Below are positions 16,979 through 25,597 of a stretch of 64,000 bases of DNA, piece after piece. The stretch's first letter is position 1. Each line of letters begins with the position of its first letter. Source of the stretch: Vibrio echinoideorum (lineage in GTDB: Bacteria > Pseudomonadota > Gammaproteobacteria > Enterobacterales > Vibrionaceae); assembly GCF_024347455.1 (NCBI RefSeq), contig NZ_AP025485.1:8316-72315 (forward strand). Direction: 5' to 3'. The position numbers and the translations under genes were made by a program. The notes below the pieces were generated by a model. That model did not search any database, was not told where the DNA came from, and saw nothing but the letters and a program-made list of their open reading frames with translations.

Positions 16979-18799
16979 TTACAGTAAACTATTGGTCGTT
17001 TTCTCAACTAGCGCATGTATCTTGTTTAACTCACCACAAACAACCAAAAGCTTAGCTTTTAGCTCTTGGTTATCACTTTTAAGCTTTTGGATTGTCACGT
17101 TCAAATTAGCAATTACCTCGTCTCGCGATAATTCCGAGTCAGTAAAATCTGGGGTTGATTGAAGCTGATTGCTATCGGGTTGAACCTCTTGCTGTTTTTC
17201 TCCCGGACTTGGTACAACGTCCTGACTATAATATGTTTTTGCGGCCAATAGGGCTCCTTTAGCAACAGAACCAAAAGCGTCGGCTGTTTCTTGTGGAATA
17301 TCAGGGAACTTACATAATAAAGCTTCTTGAACTAAAGGTGATAAACTCATGCCTCCAGTCAAAAAGATTACATCCGGAGTCTCTTGATGGGCCATTATCT
17401 CATCAAGAAGTTTCTCAAGAGGTTGATACCAATCTCTAAAGCTTCTATCAAGCTGTGATCTCTTCAGAGGGATCGATAATGTATCGTCAATATATCTAAG
17501 GTTTAGATTGGTAGTTCTTTCCCTACTCAGCTTTTGTTTCGCAATATCAATACTATGCATGACACGATGTGACAAACGATAATTCTGAATTGTCAGAACA
17601 CGTTGGAACAACTCTTTATTGTGTGCCTTGTTTAACCAGTCGTATAAAACATCTTTATTTGGTTTACTATAAAATGTAGTTAGTGTCGGTAAGTTGTCTA
17701 TGGCAAATATATTAGAAAACACCTCATATGGAATAGGCACTTCTTTATTAGCTAAGGTGGGCTTTCCAAAATAGGGGGCAACAACGTAGAAACCTACTTT
17801 CTTGTCCAACTCTATACCACCAAATCGGCCACCGCTTACAGCTTTGATATCTGAAGCGCGTTCTACGTTACCAACTTTGGCGGGCGATAGGGACGCATAT
17901 GTTAGGTCTGTCGTACCTCCTCCGATATCAACGATTAGTGCATTGAGTTCATTTCTAATCGAGCTTTCATAACTCAGAGCAGCAGCGATAGGTTCATCAA
18001 TAAACTCGATATTATCAAAACCAGCCCTCATGGCGGCATGCTTCATTAAGCGAGTTGCTTGCAAATTTCCGACTACTGGGTCGCCTGTGGAATGGTAGTT
18101 AACAGGCTTAGATAATACTACCTCCTTAATATCACAAGCTAAGTATTCATCCACTTTTGCTTTTAGGTATGTTAAAAACTGAGTAATAACAACCTCAAAT
18201 GTCTGAAGTTGTTGCTTACTTAACTTAGCACCTAAGAAGTTCTTAGGACTGTTAAAAAGAAGGCCACTTTCTGGATCTGATAAGAAAGCTTCAAAAGCTT
18301 CCTTACCAAATAAAAGCTCCCCATTTTCAATTTTTTCGGATAAAGATTTCTCGGTAACCTTCTTAGCTGATAAAGCAAGCTTTCGAGCTTTTACCAAAAT
18401 TGAGTCGCCATCATTTAGATCGCGCTCTACTCGTTCAATTTTTTTTGCAGAACGTTCTTTAGCGTTCAAAATAAGCCGATAACTTTCTGGCAAGTCCTCA
18501 ACAGACTCTCTTGCACCAAAAGTTTTCTCTAGTGAACGAATTTGCTCGGATAAGTGCTGGAAATTTTTCTTTTCTTCGGCAAGCTCATTCCTAAGCATTG
18601 TTTTGATACTCTCTATCTCTGAATCGATCTCGTCGCTACGAACCTCTTCAGAGATCACAATAGTGTCTTTAACGAACATTGTTGTGCGCATTTTAAGAGA
18701 ACCGTCAGACTCTAGAGGGACAATGACTTCTTTCCCGTCAATGTAAGCGGCTATAACACAATTGCTGGTACCAAAATCGATACCTATAAAGTCAGACAT
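16979..18799 (-). CDS. Hsp70/YegD-like ATPase with coiled-coil insertions
   Basis: A 606-aa protein behind GGAAAGTGAA-ATG. The actin-fold ATPase motifs are clear: phosphate-1 GIDFGTSNCVIA at residues 5-16, DEPIAAALSYE in the middle, phosphate-2 IVDIGGGTTDLTYA, and the adenosine motif LTGGMSLSPLV. Between them a charged coiled coil near residues 60-135 is inserted. Instead of a normal DnaK substrate domain the end is a short coiled coil (NLNVTIQKLKSDNQELKAKL). That makes it a YegD-type Hsp70, not DnaK. It is divergent from the WYL-TerB-membrane operon at 19656, and WYL regulator 1 follows it, so the two arms probably make one system. Confidence 0.85.
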   Translation of the reverse strand: MSDFIGIDFGTSNCVIAAYIDGKEVIVPLESDGSLKMRTTMFVKDTIVISEEVRSDEIDSEIESIKTMLRNELAEEKKNFQHLSEQIRSLEKTFGARESVEDLPESYRLILNAKERSAKKIERVERDLNDGDSILVKARKLALSAKKVTEKSLSEKIENGELLFGKEAFEAFLSDPESGLLFNSPKNFLGAKLSKQQLQTFEVVITQFLTYLKAKVDEYLACDIKEVVLSKPVNYHSTGDPVVGNLQATRLMKHAAMRAGFDNIEFIDEPIAAALSYESSIRNELNALIVDIGGGTTDLTYASLSPAKVGNVERASDIKAVSGGRFGGIELDKKVGFYVVAPYFGKPTLANKEVPIPYEVFSNIFAIDNLPTLTTFYSKPNKDVLYDWLNKAHNKELFQRVLTIQNYRLSHRVMHSIDIAKQKLSRERTTNLNLRYIDDTLSIPLKRSQLDRSFRDWYQPLEKLLDEIMAHQETPDVIFLTGGMSLSPLVQEALLCKFPDIPQETADAFGSVAKGALLAAKTYYSQDVVPSPGEKQQEVQPDSNQLQSTPDFTDSELSRDEVIANLNVTIQKLKSDNQELKAKLLVVCGELNKIHALVEKTTNSLL

Positions 18800-19070
18800 T
18801 TCACTTTCCAGAGGATAAAAAACAAAATCATAACTGTAACTTATGGATTTTCAACTAAAAATCGAAGAATAATGATAACGACAATTATCAGAATAGCTGT
18901 GAAAATCAAAAAGTTGGGAGATGAAGCTTTTGACACTGGCGTTATATTTAGAATGAAAACTAACTAGAGTAAGAGGCTGCAAACACCAAAGTCACTCATA
19001 AAAATCATATGAATACTGTCCGGTTACACTTTGAGGCACTTTCGAGTTAGTGAGTGCCATGGGTAATAAA

Positions 19071-19224
19071 TCAAGCAATCATGAGCGCCTCTATTGGTCG
19101 ATTATAATCTTCTTCACTTAAAGCCCACTCTTGAATCTCGACCTCGCTCAAACCATTAGCATGAGCCCCAGAAGTATGTAAGCCTTTAAGTACTTCTTGT
19201 TCAGCCCCCCCTTTTCTTGTTCAT
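19071..19224 (-). pseudogene. Frameshifted small gene with a run of seven G
   Basis: Reading back from TGA at 19071, a clean 40-plus-codon frame encodes EQEVLKGLHTSGAHANGLSE and on to NRPIEALMIA. Its expected ATG (19222-19224) is one base out of frame because of a G7 tract (C7 on the + strand, 19205-19211). With six G the frame would read from ATG to TGA, about 50 aa. It is either a decayed gene or a phase-variable switch. No strong ribosome site is visible. The rest of the 855-base divergent gap (18800-19655) shows only AT-rich promoter-like DNA and a CGGATAACTTCAG fragment related to the ~100-bp repeats. Confidence 0.45.
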
Positions 19225-19655
19225 TGTTGGAATTAGATATTTGAAATTTACATTGCCTCAATTTTAGCAAAACCAGTTTGTACACTTTTAGGAATATATC
19301 TTGCCGACAGGGAATGACAGAACCTTGTTACAAATTTCAGGAGGTTGAAAGATTTCGGATAACTTCAGCTGATGAAAATCATTCAAATTATCTACAATGT
19401 AACGACAAACTGTACTTATCTACTACATAGCTCACCTAAGAAAACATCACGTTTCAAGATCTCTCGGTCCATACAAACTAACAAGTAGAAATACTCATCT
19501 AGCGAACACTCCTGCGACGCAATTTGTCGCAACCACCAAATATAGTTTGTGTGCATTAGCGCACATGAAGAGGAGCTTGATAATGTGTAATATGGTCACC
19601 AAAGATCATGGAATTAAGATCTCATATCTAATTAAAACAACGGAATAGTCTAGCT

Positions 19656-20636
19656 TTGTCAAACAGAAAAAGTACGCAAGATTCATTGGCTATTGCGCTT
19701 GAAATCTTAAAAAGAATACCGAGACACAGAAAGATCACCGCCCTAGAGTTACGTGAACAACTCGAAGCAATTGGTCTCTCGAGAGATATTCGCACAATAC
19801 AGCGCAATTTGGAGATGTTAAGTGAACACTTTGCCATCGATAGAGATACACGCTCTAAACCCTATGGTTATCGTTTTAGAAGCAGTAGCCATGCTTTAGG
19901 CGCTAGTTCACTCAATGCACACGAGTCCCTACTTCTGGCTTTAGCTGAAAGACACCTAAAATTTTTGCTGCCAAAAGACGTGTTGAGCTCATTACGACCC
20001 CATTTTAACGAGGCGAACTACAATCTAGAGTTTGATCCTAATAATCACAAAGATCGAGTTTGGAAAGACAAAATAAAAATAGTTAGAGAGACTCAACCTC
20101 TTTTGGCACCAAAAATTGATAAAACGGTCATAGAAAACATAAGCAAAGCGCTCTATGAAGATCGCCTACTGACTGTCACTTATCACAATGCCAATAAGCA
20201 GACGAGAAAAGCCACGATAATGCCTCTCGGGCTCGCACAGCAAGGTATTAGATTATATCTGGTTTGTCGCTTTGAAGGTTTCGACAATGAAAGAAGCTTA
20301 GCCATACACCGTATAAATGATGCGACAGTATCGTCATTTAACTTCAAGAGACCGGAAGGGTTTTCTTTAGCAAAATACGACTCCGATGGCAGGTTTGCCT
20401 TTGGCGAAGGCGAATACTGTAACCTCCAGTTCGAAATCAACAAGCAGTCCGGATACCACCTCCTTGAAACTCCGTTATCAGAAGATCAAGTCGTAGAAGA
20501 ACTTGAAAATAGCTACAAAATTTCAGCCATCGTAATCGACTCATTCATACTCGATAAATGGCTAAAGAGCTTTGGCTCTGATGTTTTTAATATTCACAAA
20601 AAGAAAGGAACCCACAATGTTTATTCAGCACCTTAA
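19656..20636 (+). CDS. WYL-domain transcriptional regulator 2
   Basis: A 326-aa protein started by TTG with GGAATAG upstream; no other start is near. It has an N-terminal winged helix (ITALELREQLEAIGLSRDIRTIQRNLEML, residues ~28-56). The WYL-type domain includes LTVTYHNANK near 172, MPLGLAQQGIRLYLVCRF near 190-207 and HRINDA near 222. It resembles WYL regulator 1 over its length (shared LLPxxV.xxL and GYHLLETP blocks), so the two are paralogues. It is the first gene of the operon with the TerB-like and membrane genes; its end overlaps the next gene by 20 bases. Confidence 0.85.
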   Translation: MSNRKSTQDSLAIALEILKRIPRHRKITALELREQLEAIGLSRDIRTIQRNLEMLSEHFAIDRDTRSKPYGYRFRSSSHALGASSLNAHESLLLALAERHLKFLLPKDVLSSLRPHFNEANYNLEFDPNNHKDRVWKDKIKIVRETQPLLAPKIDKTVIENISKALYEDRLLTVTYHNANKQTRKATIMPLGLAQQGIRLYLVCRFEGFDNERSLAIHRINDATVSSFNFKRPEGFSLAKYDSDGRFAFGEGEYCNLQFEINKQSGYHLLETPLSEDQVVEELENSYKISAIVIDSFILDKWLKSFGSDVFNIHKKKGTHNVYSAP

Positions 20637-21009
20637 CCTTGATCAGCAATCAGCGCTGTATCATTTTTCAAAACAACTTATTGCTGCAGATGGCCACATC
20701 GATGATCGTGAAACCTTGCTGCTGGAGACCATCGTGGCTCAATGCAGCGACAGTGTTGATTTAAGTAGAATATTCGACTTAATTGAACTATCTGCGTTGT
20801 TTTCAGAAACCCCTCAGAAAATGGCCTTCCTAATTGAGCTTGTCGGTGTTGGCTATGCTGATCAAGTTTTTGATGAAAGTGAAGACAATTTCATTAGGCA
20901 CATCGCAGAAGTAATCGGCGTTGACTTACCACGTCTGGAAAAACTGAAAGATTGGGTCCAGCGCCAGATGACACTTGTAACAGAAGCACAGCAATTTTTG
21001 GAGAAATAG
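20617..21009 (+). CDS. TerB-like protein
   Basis: A 130-aa protein taken from the ATG behind AAAGAAAGGAACCCACA; the start lies inside the end of the WYL gene. It has the TerB/DjlA-N helical pattern with two acidic motifs: LIAADGHIDDRETLLLETI near residues 20-38 and FDESEDNFIRHIAEVIGV near 88-105. TerB-like domains occur in tellurite-resistance and several phage-defence systems (for example Shango), where they are thought to link to membrane or metal sensing. Its neighbours here are two membrane proteins, which fits. No helicase or other Shango partner is present. Confidence 0.75.
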   Translation: MFIQHLNLDQQSALYHFSKQLIAADGHIDDRETLLLETIVAQCSDSVDLSRIFDLIELSALFSETPQKMAFLIELVGVGYADQVFDESEDNFIRHIAEVIGVDLPRLEKLKDWVQRQMTLVTEAQQFLEK

Positions 21010-21011
21010 AC

Positions 21012-22076
21012 ATGCCACTACCATTTATTTTAGCGGGTGCGGCGGTAGCAGCAGCAGGTTTCGGAGCCAAAAAAGGCTATGATGGCTACCAGGATAAATC
21101 TGAAGCGAACGATATTATCGACGCCTCTAAAAGAAAGTATGACAACGAGATTTCAATCTTCGACAAGCAGAATGAGCAAACAACCCAAAGCTTAACCCAA
21201 CTTGGCGAGCTTCAATTAAATGTCGGTAATGATTTTAAGGAATTCAGAACGATTGCAGACAAGCTCTTAGACAAGCTAAACCAAGCTAACTCCAAAGATC
21301 TTGAGATCGACTTCCCACAGCATAAACTCGACGAAATCGATGGACTAGCACTCTCCACCACCGCTTACATGGGCAAAATTGCAGGCGCTGGTGCAGCCGG
21401 TGCAGCTGCTGCATATGCCGTTTATGGGGGCGTAATGGCTGTCGCTGCCGCTTCAACAGGTACACCCATCGCTGCTTTATCGGGGGCTGCGGCCTATAAC
21501 GCAACGATGGCTGCAATCGGTGGGGGCTCCATTGCTACTGGCGGATTTGGAATGGCCGGAGGGGCGATGGTGCTTGGTGGTGTCGTGGCAGCTCCCATTA
21601 TGGCAATCGCTGGCTGGGCTTTTGCCTCACACGCAGAAGAAGCGTTAAGTGATGCGAGAAAAGCCCGAGTAGAAGTTAATGAAGCCGTTGACAAGATGGT
21701 AAAAGGACGTAAACAGCTAAGCAAAACAAAGCTCTACGTCGATAGGATCTACGCCGAAACAGACCGCCTGTATGCTGTATTCAAAGAATATTTTGACAGC
21801 TTGAAAGCCTTTGACCAGCTTATTGCAGCAAAAACTGACATTTCAAAATTTGAAGATGACGTTATCCGCCTGATTCAAAACGGTTACCAAATCGCAGCAA
21901 TACTGACAGATATCATCACGACACCCTTGTTCAAACCTAAAAAGGACGAAAAAGGTAAAGTAGTCTTCAGTGAGGAAAATATTGTTGAAATAGAAACTGA
22001 CAGTGAAGGTATGCAAGTGATTAACGAATCAGCAATCGATGCTGCACTCGTTAAATCCAGTAGCACACAAAACTAG
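21012..22076 (+). CDS. Glycine-zipper membrane protein
   Basis: A 354-aa protein. The start is the ATG two bases after the TerB-like stop, within the operon. A short N-terminal hydrophobic segment (PFILAGAAVAAAGFGAKKGY) is followed by a coiled coil. A long Ala/Gly-rich block near residues 115-205 (GAGAAGAAAAYAVYG, IGGGSIATGGFGMAGGA, VVAAPIMAIAGWAFA) forms glycine-zipper transmembrane hairpins. The end is another helical, charged region (EEALSDARKARVEV onward). Such Gly-zipper blocks are typical of pore-like or tightly packed membrane helices. It could be the membrane effector of the system. No named family. Confidence 0.65.
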   Translation: MPLPFILAGAAVAAAGFGAKKGYDGYQDKSEANDIIDASKRKYDNEISIFDKQNEQTTQSLTQLGELQLNVGNDFKEFRTIADKLLDKLNQANSKDLEIDFPQHKLDEIDGLALSTTAYMGKIAGAGAAGAAAAYAVYGGVMAVAAASTGTPIAALSGAAAYNATMAAIGGGSIATGGFGMAGGAMVLGGVVAAPIMAIAGWAFASHAEEALSDARKARVEVNEAVDKMVKGRKQLSKTKLYVDRIYAETDRLYAVFKEYFDSLKAFDQLIAAKTDISKFEDDVIRLIQNGYQIAAILTDIITTPLFKPKKDEKGKVVFSEENIVEIETDSEGMQVINESAIDAALVKSSSTQN

Positions 22077-22103
22077 CATCGCCTTATTGAAATATGAATG
22101 GAA

Positions 22104-22119
22104 GGGAGGTACACCTCCC
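22104..22119 (+). promoter_or_regulatory. Perfect hairpin in the leader of the 568-aa gene
   Basis: GGGAGGT-AC-ACCTCCC contains a perfect Shine-Dalgarno-like GGGAGGT in its first arm. It lies between an upstream ATG (22094) and the chosen ATG (22139). It may act as an attenuator or hide a ribosome site. Confidence 0.35.
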
Positions 22120-22138
22120 TCCTACGGAACGGTATAAT

Positions 22139-23845
22139 ATGTCAGGAACTAATACACAAAACTTCCAGTTAGTCGATGAGCTAAACAAAACCATCACTAA
22201 AAGCTTGGTAACCACATTCGGCCTTGATTTTTTACTTTTCGAAGATAAAAAAGGGGGAGATGTCGCGACGATCCATAACGCTCGACAGCACCAAAAAGGC
22301 GAAACGGACATATACATGTCCGATAGCGTTCAACAAGACTATGCCAATAGAGGTGATTACAAGCCCATCAAGCGTGATGCTAATGGTAACATCATGACCG
22401 ATGGAAATGGCAAAACCAAGAAGGAAGATCTTTACCACTCACACCAGAATTATAAGGCCAAAGGCAAGGAAGACAAAAAGCAGCAAAGAAATGGTGATTT
22501 ATTTGATGAGTACCGCGGGAAAACTATGTCCGCTGACGAACAGCGACAACTCGACCATATCATCTCATCCCATGAAGCCCACGACGATGCAGGAAGAGTA
22601 CTCGCGGACCTCAGTGGCGTTGAGCTTGCCAACCAAGATTCTAACTTTCAGTCGACCCATTACTACATCAACAACCTAAAGTCAGATCATTCTATGGATG
22701 ATTTTCTGACAGCTGTCGTGCCAAAGACAATCGAAAACAAGCGAAAAAGCATAGAAAAAGACAAGCAGCGTTTAGAATCTATGCCAACAGAAACTAAACA
22801 ACAACGACATGAAAGACGTCAATTAGAGAGCAAAATTGCTAAACATAACGAACAAGTCGAGGTTCTCGAGAGTATTGACGAAACAAAAATGCGTGAAGCC
22901 GATAAGAAGGCAAGACAAGAGTACGATCAGCAGATAAATTTCAGCTATTACACCAGCAGTAAGTTCTTTAAGGGTACAGCAATTGAATCTGGCCAAGCTG
23001 GCTTAAAAATGGGGGTGAGACAAGCATTAGGTCTTGTTCTTGCTGAGGTCTGGTTTGAACTAAAAGATGCAATTCCTCAGGCCTTTAAAGATGCAGAAGA
23101 TAACTTCACCCTTGAAAATTTTCTCGAAAAGTTAAAAGCCACGGCGAAAAACATTTGGGACAGAGTGAAAGTTCGATTCAAAGATATTTTGGATGAATTT
23201 AAAAATGGAGCCTTAGCTGGGGCTTTATCTAGCTTAAGCACAACCATAATGAACATCTTTTTCACCACTCAAAAGTTGATTGGCAAGCTCTTGAGAGAAA
23301 CCTGGTCTAGCTTGGTCTCGGCAGCCAAGATATTGTTCTTTAACCCAGAAAACCTTGGCGCAGGCGCATTAGCACGTGAAGTAACACGAATTTTATCAAC
23401 TGGTGTAGCCGTTGCCATGGGAGTTATGCTTAACCAACAACTTGCTTCTTTGATGACTTTCCCTATGGGCACCGAACTAGCCTCTTTCGTTAGCGCTGTC
23501 GCAACGGGTTTAATGACTATCGGTATCACCTACTTTTTAGATCACAGTCAGTTAATGCAAAAGGTATGGGATTACCTCGATCAGTTTAAATCAGAAGCCA
23601 AAAGAACGTTAGAGTACTTTCAGAAAGTGAACGTTGAGCTCGACCGATATTTAATTGAGCTTTCCAGGCTTGAGTTCAACCTTTCGCCAGAAGAGTTGAC
23701 GAGGTTTACCAGCAGCCTGGAATCCATCGATTGCGAACACGAAAGAAGTCTCATGCTGGCGGAAGAAGTAAGTAAACGAGAGATAGAGCTACCATTCGAG
23801 TCAAACAACCTCGATAGCACTAGAGCTTGGTTAATGAGCTTATGA
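22139..23845 (+). CDS. Large membrane protein with DHII-type soluble domain
   Basis: A 568-aa protein (583 aa if the ATG at 22094 is used). The soluble N-terminal part includes LDHIISSHEAHDDAGRVLAD and ELANQDSNFQSTHYYINN, a His/Asp-rich pattern like an HNH-type or other metal-binding site; nuclease activity is only a guess. A long charged coiled coil follows (KSIEKDKQRLESMP...KMREADKKARQEYD). Next come several hydrophobic stretches between about residues 290 and 450 (for example SAVATGLMTIGITYFL). It overlaps the YkgJ-like gene by ATGA. It could sense a signal in the cytoplasm and act with the Gly-zipper protein in the membrane. Confidence 0.6.
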   Translation: MSGTNTQNFQLVDELNKTITKSLVTTFGLDFLLFEDKKGGDVATIHNARQHQKGETDIYMSDSVQQDYANRGDYKPIKRDANGNIMTDGNGKTKKEDLYHSHQNYKAKGKEDKKQQRNGDLFDEYRGKTMSADEQRQLDHIISSHEAHDDAGRVLADLSGVELANQDSNFQSTHYYINNLKSDHSMDDFLTAVVPKTIENKRKSIEKDKQRLESMPTETKQQRHERRQLESKIAKHNEQVEVLESIDETKMREADKKARQEYDQQINFSYYTSSKFFKGTAIESGQAGLKMGVRQALGLVLAEVWFELKDAIPQAFKDAEDNFTLENFLEKLKATAKNIWDRVKVRFKDILDEFKNGALAGALSSLSTTIMNIFFTTQKLIGKLLRETWSSLVSAAKILFFNPENLGAGALAREVTRILSTGVAVAMGVMLNQQLASLMTFPMGTELASFVSAVATGLMTIGITYFLDHSQLMQKVWDYLDQFKSEAKRTLEYFQKVNVELDRYLIELSRLEFNLSPEELTRFTSSLESIDCEHERSLMLAEEVSKREIELPFESNNLDSTRAWLMSL

Positions 23846-24114
23846 AGCAGGAGGCCCTTTCCCCCTTTCCCTGCTACTCGTGTGGCAAGTGCTGTTCGAA
23901 CGTACATTTATCACAAGAGACAGAAAGGTTGGATCGAGGTGATGGCATTTGCCGTCACCTCAATATCGAAAATAAGCAATGCAACATCTATGATACGAGG
24001 CCTGATATCTGTCGAGTGGAACTACAGTATCGAAAACACTATTCATCCACTTACACATGGAAGGCATTCGTCGAGATAAACCTCTCAATCTGTGAGCACT
24101 TACCAGTTAGATAA
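23842..24114 (+). CDS. YkgJ-like cysteine-cluster protein
   Basis: A 90-aa protein starting at the ATGA overlap with the gene before it. The Cys pattern C-x2-C-G-x-C-C (FPCYSCGKCC) followed by GICRHLN, QCNIYDTRPDICR and a final C in LSICEHLP is that of the zinc/iron-chelating YkgJ family. Such proteins bind a metal or Fe-S cluster, with ill-defined roles. It ends the WYL-TerB-membrane operon; having it translationally coupled suggests a metal- or redox-sensitive step in the system. Confidence 0.75.
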   Translation: MKQEALSPFPCYSCGKCCSNVHLSQETERLDRGDGICRHLNIENKQCNIYDTRPDICRVELQYRKHYSSTYTWKAFVEINLSICEHLPVR

Positions 24115-24248
24115 AGGTAGGTGCAGTGGATCAGCAAATTTGACCACATAGTCAACGCTCTAGACATAAGGAAAAGTAAGTCAAATTGCGAGTCTTGAAA
24201 TTAGCCTCAATCTTGCTCTAGCTTGCTTTGGGGCATTTCTGAGGTAGA

Positions 24249-24283
24249 ACGTGCCACAGGTAATCACAACGTGCCACAGGTAA
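24249..24283 (+). repeat. Two direct 15-bp repeats near parB
   Basis: ACGTGCCACAGGTAA occurs twice with a 5-base spacer, so the period is 20 bases. It lies 335 bases beyond the end of parB. It may be part of a centromere or an iteron-like site; two copies are few for either. Confidence 0.4.
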
Positions 24284-24378
24284 AAGTTCAGCCTGTGATG
24301 GTTTTGGACAATTATCATTTGAAGAAAATGCTCTAATCGCTGTTATCACCAAGCGACTTTGTCGTTTTTAAGAGCAAA

Positions 24379-24400
24379 AACGCCTCACATCTGAGGCGTT
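24379..24400 (+). terminator. Hairpin ending the YkgJ-like operon
   Basis: AACGCCTCA - CATC - TGAGGCGTT follows an A-run; the downstream U-tract is short. The rest of the 24115-24617 gap holds the 15-bp repeats and the G4A5C6T8 sequence. Confidence 0.55.
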
Positions 24401-24530
24401 TCACAGCTAATATATAAACTGAGGATTTATTTGAGTTTTATATGTTTGTAGGTCTATCAGTAATTCTTCACCTTAAATGTAAGGCTGAGTATTGTTGGCA
24501 TTTTGAACGTCTTATTTTTGTGATGATTGC

Positions 24531-24553
24531 GGGGAAAAACCCCCCTTTTTTTT
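24531..24553 (+). terminator. GGGGAAAAACCCCCC-T8 element, copy 1
   Basis: GGGG-AAAAA-CCCC then CC and a run of T. An identical element in the same orientation lies at 26955-26976, so the two frame parAB. It reads as a small terminator on the + strand, but the duplicate suggests a second role. Confidence 0.45.
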
Positions 24554-24617
24554 CTGTCCCTTTCCCATAAACCCTTATGCTAAAAGGGGAGAGGAATCTT
24601 TTTGCTTTGGGGAGCTT

Positions 24618-25589
24618 TCAACTGTTTTTACTCAGTTTTTGCCGGATGTACGACTCTATATCCTCGGTTAGTTCTTTCGGTAAGCGGGAAAATTCAAATG
24701 ATTTTTTACGCCCGTCAGCACTGGTTTTTAATCGAGCATAAGTATTCTTGTTTCCGTAAATCGCTAACTCCTCAACTTTCTGCTGAGGCTTAGACTCATC
24801 ATCAACCAAATGTTCTAATTTCGTCTCATAATACTCAAGTAACTTAGCTTGAATATCAGAAACATCGGTAGCTTTGGTGTTGAATGAGGCAAGTTCATTC
24901 TCAACAAAGGTTTCAACGCTGAGTTTCGTTTTGGCGAGGGTTCGTTCAATCTTTCCAAGTCTGGTATAGAACGTAGTCGGAATACCTTCGCAATCAGGGA
25001 ATGATTCGATTAGTGCTTTGTTTAGTTTTGCAGCATTGAGTTTTTTTCGAATAGTGACAATGCTGACACCAAACTCTTTTCCTATTTGAACCAAATCATC
25101 AGAACTAATACCTTGTTCTTCTGCATAATTTAGGTATTTCATACCTACCTCACGCCATGAAAAAAATCTAACCTTTTGCGTCAGTTCAACATAGGCCGCA
25201 ATGTCTTTCGCACTTGGCAGTTCATCCAAGACCCATAGTGGTAAATCTCGTCCTGCCTTGATCCCACAAAAACGACGACGTGTCGCATCAAAAAGTTCAT
25301 ACCGTTCTAGTTCTTTGTTGAAGTACGCTACACCCTCTTGTTTGATACCCTCTGCCAATACTTCTGGGTAAATGTCTCTTACGGCCTCCAATGTCAAAGA
25401 CTCTTGGTGGCGGGTGTTTAGAGGGTGAGCTATGGTCTTACTCTCAAGCTCTGCGGCCGGAATGATTACATGACGAGCTTTATAGTCAGTCTGGCCAAAC
25501 TTAATTGTTTTTATCATTGGTGCATTTTGATTCGATAAACTTAAACCAGAACCGATCGATAGATTGCCTTTCTTATTTGGACGTTTCAT
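24618..25589 (-). CDS. parB: ParB/SopB-type partition protein
   Basis: A 323-aa protein behind AGGCAGAGCT-ATG, nine bases after parA. It fits SopB-type ParB proteins. The N-terminal loading segment is followed by the ParB/Srx-like domain near residues 60-120 (RHQESLTLEAVRDIYPEV, then YELFDATRRRFCGIKAG). A central HTH (DDLVQIGKEFGVSIVTIRKKLNAAKLNKALIESFP) lies near 165-200, and a dimerisation tail follows. It binds the plasmid centromere and loads ParA-driven segregation. No obvious parS array was found; the 15-bp direct repeats at 24249 and the DNA between are candidates. Confidence 0.9.
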   Translation of the reverse strand: MKRPNKKGNLSIGSGLSLSNQNAPMIKTIKFGQTDYKARHVIIPAAELESKTIAHPLNTRHQESLTLEAVRDIYPEVLAEGIKQEGVAYFNKELERYELFDATRRRFCGIKAGRDLPLWVLDELPSAKDIAAYVELTQKVRFFSWREVGMKYLNYAEEQGISSDDLVQIGKEFGVSIVTIRKKLNAAKLNKALIESFPDCEGIPTTFYTRLGKIERTLAKTKLSVETFVENELASFNTKATDVSDIQAKLLEYYETKLEHLVDDESKPQQKVEELAIYGNKNTYARLKTSADGRKKSFEFSRLPKELTEDIESYIRQKLSKNS

Positions 25590-25597
25590 AGCTCTGC

